Part shown: positions 43,752 to 48,163 of the stretch, piece after piece
How the letters are laid out: each line of letters opens with the position of its first letter
How positions within the stretch are numbered: position 1 is the stretch's first letter
NCBI GenBank assembly: GCA_017852075.1
Contig: JAFMLQ010000015.1
Location: 1-48,163 of the forward strand
DNA: 48,163 nt
Reading direction: 5' to 3'
From: Flavobacteriaceae bacterium
Lineage (GTDB): Bacteria; Bacteroidota; Bacteroidia; Flavobacteriales; Flavobacteriaceae
Notes under the pieces: model-generated
Databases searched by the model: none
Told to the model about the DNA's origin: nothing
The model's input: the letters and a program-made list of their open reading frames with translations, nothing else
Made by a program: the position numbers and the translations under genes

Positions 43752-45026
43752 ATGCAGCGCGACACGACGATATTCAATTTGATAGAGCAAGAGAAAGCGC
43801 GACAGTCCAATGGAATTGAACTGATCGCTTCAGAAAATTTTACTAGCCCCGCAGTGATGGAGGCTTGCGGTTCAGTATTGACCAACAAATATGCAGAAGG
43901 GTATCCAGGCAAAAGGTATTATGGAGGTTGTGAAGTGGTGGATGAAGTGGAAACCCACGCTATTGAGCGCGCAAAAAGTTTGTTTGGTGCCGTTTATGCG
44001 AACGTACAGCCTCATTCAGGCTCTCAAGCTAATACGGCTGTGTTCCACGCCTTTTTAAAGCCTGGTGATAAAATTTTGGGCTTTGACCTATCTCATGGAG
44101 GTCATTTGACCCACGGCTCGCCAGTTAACTTTTCGGGACGTTTGTACCAGGCACATTTTTACGGAGTGGAAAAGGAAACGGGGCTTTTGGATTACGATAA
44201 CATTAGAGCCATCGCAAAAGAAGTACAACCCCAAATGCTTATTGCTGGAGCATCGGCTTATTCTAGAGATATCAACTTTGCTAAATTTCGAGAAATTGCA
44301 GATGAAGTGGGGGCATTTCTCTTAGCCGACATTTCGCACCCTTCAGGAATGATCGCTACAGGACTCTTAAGCGATCCCATTCCACATTGCCACGTAGTGA
44401 CTACAACCACACATAAAACGCTAAGAGGCCCACGTGGAGGACTGATATTGATGGGGGAGGACTTTGACAATCCTTTCGGCTTGACATTTAAAAATGGGAA
44501 CCCCCAAAAGATGTCACATCTGTTGAATATGGCTGTTTTTCCAGGGAACCAGGGAGGTCCTTTGATGCACGTCATTGCGGCGAAAGCCATTGCCTTTGAT
44601 GAAGCCTTGCAACCCAGTTTTAAAAACTATATGGAGCAGGTGCGTAAAAATGCACAAGCACTAGCTGCTGCTTTTGTAGCTAAAGATTACCATCTGATCT
44701 CAGGAGGAACGGACAACCACATGATGTTGATCGATCTTCGCAATAAAAACATTACAGGTAAAGACGCAGAACTCGCTTTAGTCAAAGCGGAAATCACCGC
44801 CAACAAAAACATGGTTCCTTTTGATGACAAATCACCTTTTGTGACCTCTGGTATCCGAGTAGGAACCGCTGCTATAACTACACGAGGGCTGAAGGAAGCG
44901 GAAATGGGAATCATTGTAGATCTGATTGATCAAGTCATCACAAACTATGAAGATGAAACAGTTTTAGCTGATGTTGCTAAAGAGGTGCATGCCTTGATGC
45001 AAGGGCGGGCGTTGTTTAACGAGTAA
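43752..45026 (+). CDS. glyA: Serine hydroxymethyltransferase
   Basis: GlyA interconverts serine and glycine with tetrahydrofolate, supplying one-carbon units. The 424-residue PLP enzyme has [19 protein letters not shown] and [21 protein letters not shown] (residues 48-68). [11 protein letters not shown] and the cofactor lysine K222 in [16 protein letters not shown] follow, then the late [20 protein letters not shown]. All motifs are standard. It shares the one-carbon theme with serA, serC and folE elsewhere in the window. It ends 32 bases before a convergent gene with no clear hairpin. Confidence 0.97.
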   Translation: MQRDTTIFNLIEQEKARQSNGIELIASENFTSPAVMEACGSVLTNKYAEGYPGKRYYGGCEVVDEVETHAIERAKSLFGAVYANVQPHSGSQANTAVFHAFLKPGDKILGFDLSHGGHLTHGSPVNFSGRLYQAHFYGVEKETGLLDYDNIRAIAKEVQPQMLIAGASAYSRDINFAKFREIADEVGAFLLADISHPSGMIATGLLSDPIPHCHVVTTTTHKTLRGPRGGLILMGEDFDNPFGLTFKNGNPQKMSHLLNMAVFPGNQGGPLMHVIAAKAIAFDEALQPSFKNYMEQVRKNAQALAAAFVAKDYHLISGGTDNHMMLIDLRNKNITGKDAELALVKAEITANKNMVPFDDKSPFVTSGIRVGTAAITTRGLKEAEMGIIVDLIDQVITNYEDETVLADVAKEVHALMQGRALFNE

Positions 45027-45058
45027 TATTGAAAGCTTACTACAGGCTACTAAATGCG

Positions 45059-45448
45059 CTAGTCTAATAACTCGAGTACCTTCTGCGGAATCCGTTCCAG
45101 TTTCCCAGAGTCTTTGTTTAGGTAGCACCATTGGGTACTGCACCGCGCCAGAAGACGATTATTACTTTTTAAAGACACTTCTACAATTCGTTCAGATAAA
45201 AAGTCGGAACTTTCTTTAACATAAGTAGTTAAGGTTAAGACGTCACCCAACTGAGCGGCCTGTTTGTATTCAATATGATGGCTTCGAACGACCCAAATTT
45301 CAAATTCATCCGAACGGCCAGAGGTCAAAGCTTCCCAATGGGCCTGTGCCACTTCTTGAACCCAGTAGAGGTACTGAACATTATTCACATGTTTGAGGTC
45401 ATCCAAATGCTGGGCAAGAACAGTACGTTCCAACGTGAAGGTATTCAT
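45059..45448 (-). CDS. Hotdog-fold acyl-CoA thioesterase (4HBT family)
   Basis: The 129-residue protein is a single hotdog domain with the 4-hydroxybenzoyl-CoA thioesterase-type motif DDLKHVNNVQYLYWVQEV near residues 16-33. QAAQLGDVLTLTTYV and a RCSTQWCYLNKDSGKLERIP strand follow. It hydrolyses acyl-CoA thioesters in the cytoplasm; chain specificity is unknown. The start overlaps the stop of the glutaminyl-cyclotransferase gene by 4 bases. Confidence 0.85.
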   Translation of the reverse strand: MNTFTLERTVLAQHLDDLKHVNNVQYLYWVQEVAQAHWEALTSGRSDEFEIWVVRSHHIEYKQAAQLGDVLTLTTYVKESSDFLSERIVEVSLKSNNRLLARCSTQWCYLNKDSGKLERIPQKVLELLD

Positions 45449-46464
45449 GATTTGGGCACTATCTTGACTTCAAAGAGTTTGTCCCAGTTTTTTCCTGTGA
45501 CGAAAAAGGTTTGACGTTCCTTGTGATAGGCAATTCCATTCAAGACGTTGAGTTCAGGGTGCTGCTTGACCATTTCTTTGAGTCCTGAAAAATCCACCAC
45601 ACCTTCTACAGCACCGCTAACGGGATCAATGATGACTACAACATCTTTTTCAAATTGATAGGTGTTGGCATAGATCTTTCCGTTTACCCATTCCAATTCG
45701 TTAATGTTTTTTAGGGCGGATTTGTGGGTCATCACTTGAATGTACCCAATTTCACTATACTCTTCGGAATTGAGTTTCCAAATGTTTTGTGTTCCATCAG
45801 ATTTGTAGAGCAGGTTGCCGTCATTACACAAGCCCCAGCCTTCTTTGCTCGCTCCATACGGAAACGATTTTTGCATGCTTAAACTGGCTTTATCATAAAC
45901 CAAACCTTTTTCTGCTTTCCAAGTCAATTGCACAATTCGGTCCTGAATTAAAGTTAAACCTTCACCAAAGAATGTATTGTCTAATGGTTTTTTTTCTAGC
46001 ACTTTGCCTGTTTTGAAGTCCACTGTTCTCAAGCTTGACTTTCCATTGAGGCCTGTACTTTCATAAAGGAGATCCCCATCAAATTCCAAGCCTTGGGTAT
46101 AGGCGGTAATATCGTGTGGATAGGTATTAATTAACTCATAGGTGTAAAGTTTCGGGGGAGTATTTGCCAGTAAAGTGATTGTGGTGGAAGTTTCATAAGT
46201 TTGATCGCTATGGACTACCTGAGCTTTGAGGATATACTCTCCCAAGGGTTCATCCGAAAATTGATGATCAGGAGAAATGGTTTTATCGTTTAAGGAATAA
46301 GTTACGGAATAGTCTTCCAAAGCGGTTTTAAGACTCAACTGCAATTGAGTAGTTGGGGTTGCCTTGTTTCCTTGAATCCCTGTTTTAATCTTAAGGGCAG
46401 GAGTTTTGGAACCACTACAAGTCAGGAGAAAAAGTGCACTAAGGGTACTCACAAATATTTTCAT
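45445..46464 (-). CDS. Glutaminyl-peptide cyclotransferase, lipoprotein form
   Basis: The 339-residue protein starts MKIFVSTLSALFLLTCSGSK, a lipoprotein signal peptide with lipobox LLTC (cysteine 16). It is followed by an Ig-like linker (to about residue 115) and a beta-propeller domain of bacterial/plant-type glutaminyl cyclases (HDITAYTQGLEFDGDLLYESTGLNGKSSLR, FFGEGLTLIQDRIVQLTWK, WGLCNDG, NELEWVNGKIYANTYQ). Such enzymes convert N-terminal glutamine to pyroglutamate on exported proteins. The open frame continues to 46668 across the ffs RNA gene; that N-terminal part is not real. The thioesterase overlaps its stop by 4 bases. Confidence 0.9.
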   Translation of the reverse strand: MKIFVSTLSALFLLTCSGSKTPALKIKTGIQGNKATPTTQLQLSLKTALEDYSVTYSLNDKTISPDHQFSDEPLGEYILKAQVVHSDQTYETSTTITLLANTPPKLYTYELINTYPHDITAYTQGLEFDGDLLYESTGLNGKSSLRTVDFKTGKVLEKKPLDNTFFGEGLTLIQDRIVQLTWKAEKGLVYDKASLSMQKSFPYGASKEGWGLCNDGNLLYKSDGTQNIWKLNSEEYSEIGYIQVMTHKSALKNINELEWVNGKIYANTYQFEKDVVVIIDPVSGAVEGVVDFSGLKEMVKQHPELNVLNGIAYHKERQTFFVTGKNWDKLFEVKIVPKS

Positions 46465-46522
46465 AACTACATTTATTGTGTTCGGGGGTTCTACATAGGA
46501 CGAAATTAAGCATTTAAAATGA

Positions 46523-46553
46523 TTGTCGAAATCAATGTAAGGGGTTATATTTG
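46523..46553 (+). promoter_or_regulatory. Promoter of ffs
   Basis: TTG at 46523-46525 and the exact -7 box TATATTTG at 46546-46553 are separated by 20 bases. The RNA begins 4-5 bases further on, which is where initiation should occur. Confidence 0.55.
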
Positions 46554-46557
46554 CGCT

Positions 46558-46655
46558 AGGGCAAGTCCTGCACAACCAGCTCCTGCTGAAGCCCCCAGGG
46601 TGGGAACGCAGCAAGGGTAGGCGGTCGTAGCGGTGTGATGTAGGTCGCTTGCCCT
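46558..46655 (+). ncRNA. ffs: Signal recognition particle 4.5S RNA (small bacterial type)
   Basis: The stretch of about 98 bases starts AGGGCAAG and ends CTTGCCCT, closing the long hairpin. Its middle contains the conserved SRP domain IV sequence (GGGAACGCAGCAAGGGTAGG at 46601-46620). The GGTGTGATGTAGGTCGCTTGCCC end is typical of small SRP RNA. Six Ts (46655-46660) follow the terminal stem, making an intrinsic terminator. The RNA scaffolds Ffh for co-translational targeting of membrane proteins. A consensus promoter lies just upstream. The gene sits between the cyclotransferase and the SDR gene. Confidence 0.95.
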
Positions 46656-46667
46656 TTTTTAACACCA

Positions 46668-47471
46668 ATGCAAAAAGTAGTTTTGATTACCGGCGCTTCT
46701 TCGGGTTTAGGCCTTGCTACCGCCTTGCATCTTAGTCAAATGGGGTATCGCGTTTTTGGTACCAGTCGCAATCCTAAAAAATTTACTCAAAAGGTTCCTT
46801 TTGAACTTCTTCCTTTAGAAATTACTTCTGCTGACTCTGTTCGAGACTGTGTTGATGCAGTGATTCAAAAAGCCAAAAGAATAGATGTTTTGGTCAATAA
46901 CGCTGGTGTAGGCATTACAGGACCCATGGAAGAACTGGAACTAGAAGCCATTCAAAAGAATTTTTCTGTCAACTGTTTTGGTCCACTGCAAATGGCTCAG
47001 GCGGTTTTGCCAGCTATGCGCAAGCAAGGTGCTGGATTAATTATCAATATCACTTCAATTGCAGGCTATATGGGACTTCCTTTTCGCGGTGCCTATTCCG
47101 CCTCTAAGAGTGCCTTGTCTATTATGACTGAAAGCCTGCGTATGGAAGTAAAAGGATTCGGAATTGATGTATGTACTCTAGCCCCTGGTGATTATGCCAC
47201 GGCTATTGCCTCAAGACGCTACCATGCCCCAGTAATAGAAAACTCACCATATAAAAAATACGAGGAAGGACTGGAAACCATGAATGCTCACGTAGATCAA
47301 GGGAACCCCCCAGAAGAAATTGCCAAAGCCATAGCGGCTCTATTGCAAAGCAATTCACTAAAAGTTCATTATCAAGTTGGGCCTTTTATGCAAAAACTAT
47401 CCAAAACCTTAAAAAAAATACTTCCCAGTCGTATCTTTGAAAAACTCATTATGAACCACTATAAACTTTAA
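46668..47471 (+). CDS. Short-chain dehydrogenase/reductase
   Basis: The 267-residue Rossmann-fold oxidoreductase has the cofactor loop TGASSGLG (8-15), LVNNAGVG (75-82), the catalytic serine in ITSIAGYMG (about 130) and the YSASK catalytic Tyr143/Lys147. The classical SDR group is clear; the substrate cannot be told. The loss of an acidic residue after strand 2 in favour of GTSRNPKK suggests NADP(H) preference. It starts 8 bases after the SRP RNA terminator Ts and 7 bases separate it from the transaldolase-like gene, which is probably cotranscribed. Confidence 0.9.
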   Translation: MQKVVLITGASSGLGLATALHLSQMGYRVFGTSRNPKKFTQKVPFELLPLEITSADSVRDCVDAVIQKAKRIDVLVNNAGVGITGPMEELELEAIQKNFSVNCFGPLQMAQAVLPAMRKQGAGLIINITSIAGYMGLPFRGAYSASKSALSIMTESLRMEVKGFGIDVCTLAPGDYATAIASRRYHAPVIENSPYKKYEEGLETMNAHVDQGNPPEEIAKAIAALLQSNSLKVHYQVGPFMQKLSKTLKKILPSRIFEKLIMNHYKL

Positions 47472-47478
47472 GCATTCT

Positions 47479-48132
47479 ATGAAATTCTTTATCGACACTG
47501 CCAATTTAGATCAAATACGTGAAGCCCAAGCACTTGGGGTACTGGACGGAGTAACAACCAATCCCTCTTTGATGGCTAAAGAAGGCATAACAGGTGAAAA
47601 AAATATCTTACAGCACTACAAAGACATCTGTGATATTGTAGAAGGAGATGTCTCTGCAGAAGTTATCTCTGTCGATTTTGAAGGAATGATCAAAGAAGGT
47701 GAAGCCCTAGCCGATTTACATCCTCAGATAGTGGTAAAAGTACCCATGATAGAAGAAGGTGTAAAAGCAATGAAATATTTTTCTGACGCTGGTATAAAAA
47801 CCAATTGTACCCTTGTGTTTTCCGTAGGGCAAGCGTTACTCGCAGCCAAAGCAGGGGCTACTTATGTCTCTCCTTTCATTGGACGCCTTGACGACAATTC
47901 TACAGACGGTTTGGATTTGATTGAAGACATTCGTTTGGTCTATGACAATTACGCCTATGAAACGGAAATACTTGCTGCCTCTGTGCGTCATACCATGCAC
48001 ATTGTAAATTGTGCAAAAATAGGAGCTGATGTCATGACCGGTCCCTTGTCTGCAATCAAAGGGCTTCTCAACCATCCTTTGACAGACATTGGTTTGGCTA
48101 AATTTTTAGAAGATTATAAAAAGGGGAATTAA
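47479..48132 (+). CDS. fsa: Fructose-6-phosphate aldolase/transaldolase (small TalC-type)
   Basis: The 217-residue protein is of the small transaldolase family. It starts [16 protein letters not shown] and has [13 protein letters not shown] and the Schiff-base lysine K87 in [46 protein letters not shown] and a tail with [18 protein letters not shown] complete it. The group includes fructose-6-phosphate aldolase (Fsa) and true transaldolases of the pentose phosphate pathway; sequence alone cannot decide between them. The window ends 31 bases later without any other feature. Confidence 0.9.
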   Translation: MKFFIDTANLDQIREAQALGVLDGVTTNPSLMAKEGITGEKNILQHYKDICDIVEGDVSAEVISVDFEGMIKEGEALADLHPQIVVKVPMIEEGVKAMKYFSDAGIKTNCTLVFSVGQALLAAKAGATYVSPFIGRLDDNSTDGLDLIEDIRLVYDNYAYETEILAASVRHTMHIVNCAKIGADVMTGPLSAIKGLLNHPLTDIGLAKFLEDYKKGN

Positions 48133-48163
48133 AAATCCCTCTGTTCCTTTAAAAAAGTAGTCT

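Noticed and set aside
46465-46668. N-terminal extension of the glutaminyl cyclotransferase frame
   Set aside because: It is antisense to the SRP RNA gene, has no family similarity, and a lipoprotein signal begins at the internal ATG (46464).
1-48163. Mobile element, prophage, CRISPR or toxin-antitoxin locus
   Set aside because: I found no transposase, integrase, phage structural genes, direct-repeat arrays or small toxin/antitoxin pairs; the XRE gene is paired with a peptidase and a lipoprotein, not a toxin.

Overview
The window is a dense, AT-rich stretch of chromosome from a member of the Bacteroidota, most likely a marine-type Flavobacteriaceae. Three things point there. Many genes are preceded by the Bacteroidota -7 box TAnnTTTG, sometimes with TTG about 17-20 bases upstream. 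Shine-Dalgarno sequences are mostly absent. Several proteins are flavobacterial variants: a short-Zn-module UvrA, a PEP carboxylase with FDGRGG, a metal-ligand-free dihydroorotase, and small neighbours of the topoisomerase IV genes. I count 48 protein genes and one RNA gene (ffs, 4.5S SRP RNA). I see no rRNA, tRNA, insertion sequence, prophage, CRISPR array or integrase. No gap between genes exceeds about 260 bases.

Layout: 1-2.2 kb, end of a YfhO-type membrane protein and a Wzx-like flippase (cell-surface glycans). 2.2-7.1 kb, uvrA, a sigma factor, a 47-codon ORF, nth and bcp (DNA repair and stress). 7.2-11.5 kb, a DUF1835 protein, an uncharacterised 476-residue protein, a metallo-beta-lactamase-fold hydrolase, a small membrane-anchored protein and an esterase. 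11.5-16.3 kb, a dihydroorotase homologue without metal ligands, then the 5-oxoprolinase genes pxpC, pxpB, pxpA and an Nramp-fold transporter, all on the minus strand with overlapping ends. 16.4-19.4 kb, TIGR02757, lolD, msrA, folE and a DUF6787 protein. 19.4-25.8 kb, serA-serC, a LuxC-type acyl-CoA reductase divergent from a ferredoxin, a YdjC deacetylase, ychF and a YhhN protein. 25.8-33.6 kb, a SulP transporter, a Dabb protein, parE-parC, terC and a lipoprotein.

33.6-38.5 kb holds an XRE regulator divergent from an M14 carboxypeptidase, separated by a palindromic operator-like region, then an AsnC/Lrp regulator and ppc. 38.5-46.5 kb holds aroB, a secreted dienelactone hydrolase, smpB, clpB, glyA, a thioesterase and a glutaminyl cyclotransferase. 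The window closes with ffs, a short-chain dehydrogenase and a transaldolase-like gene.

Most of the window is housekeeping: serine/glycine/one-carbon metabolism (serA, serC, glyA, folE), anaplerosis and the shikimate pathway (ppc, aroB), DNA topology and repair, and protein quality control (clpB, smpB, msrA). I do not see a complete novel system. The best leads are the Nramp-fold protein with all canonical metal-ligand positions replaced inside the 5-oxoprolinase operon, the XRE/M14 palindromic operator, the ligand-free dihydroorotase homologue, and the cysteine-free endonuclease III. Several starts were moved from upstream TTG codons that lie inside -7 promoter boxes.
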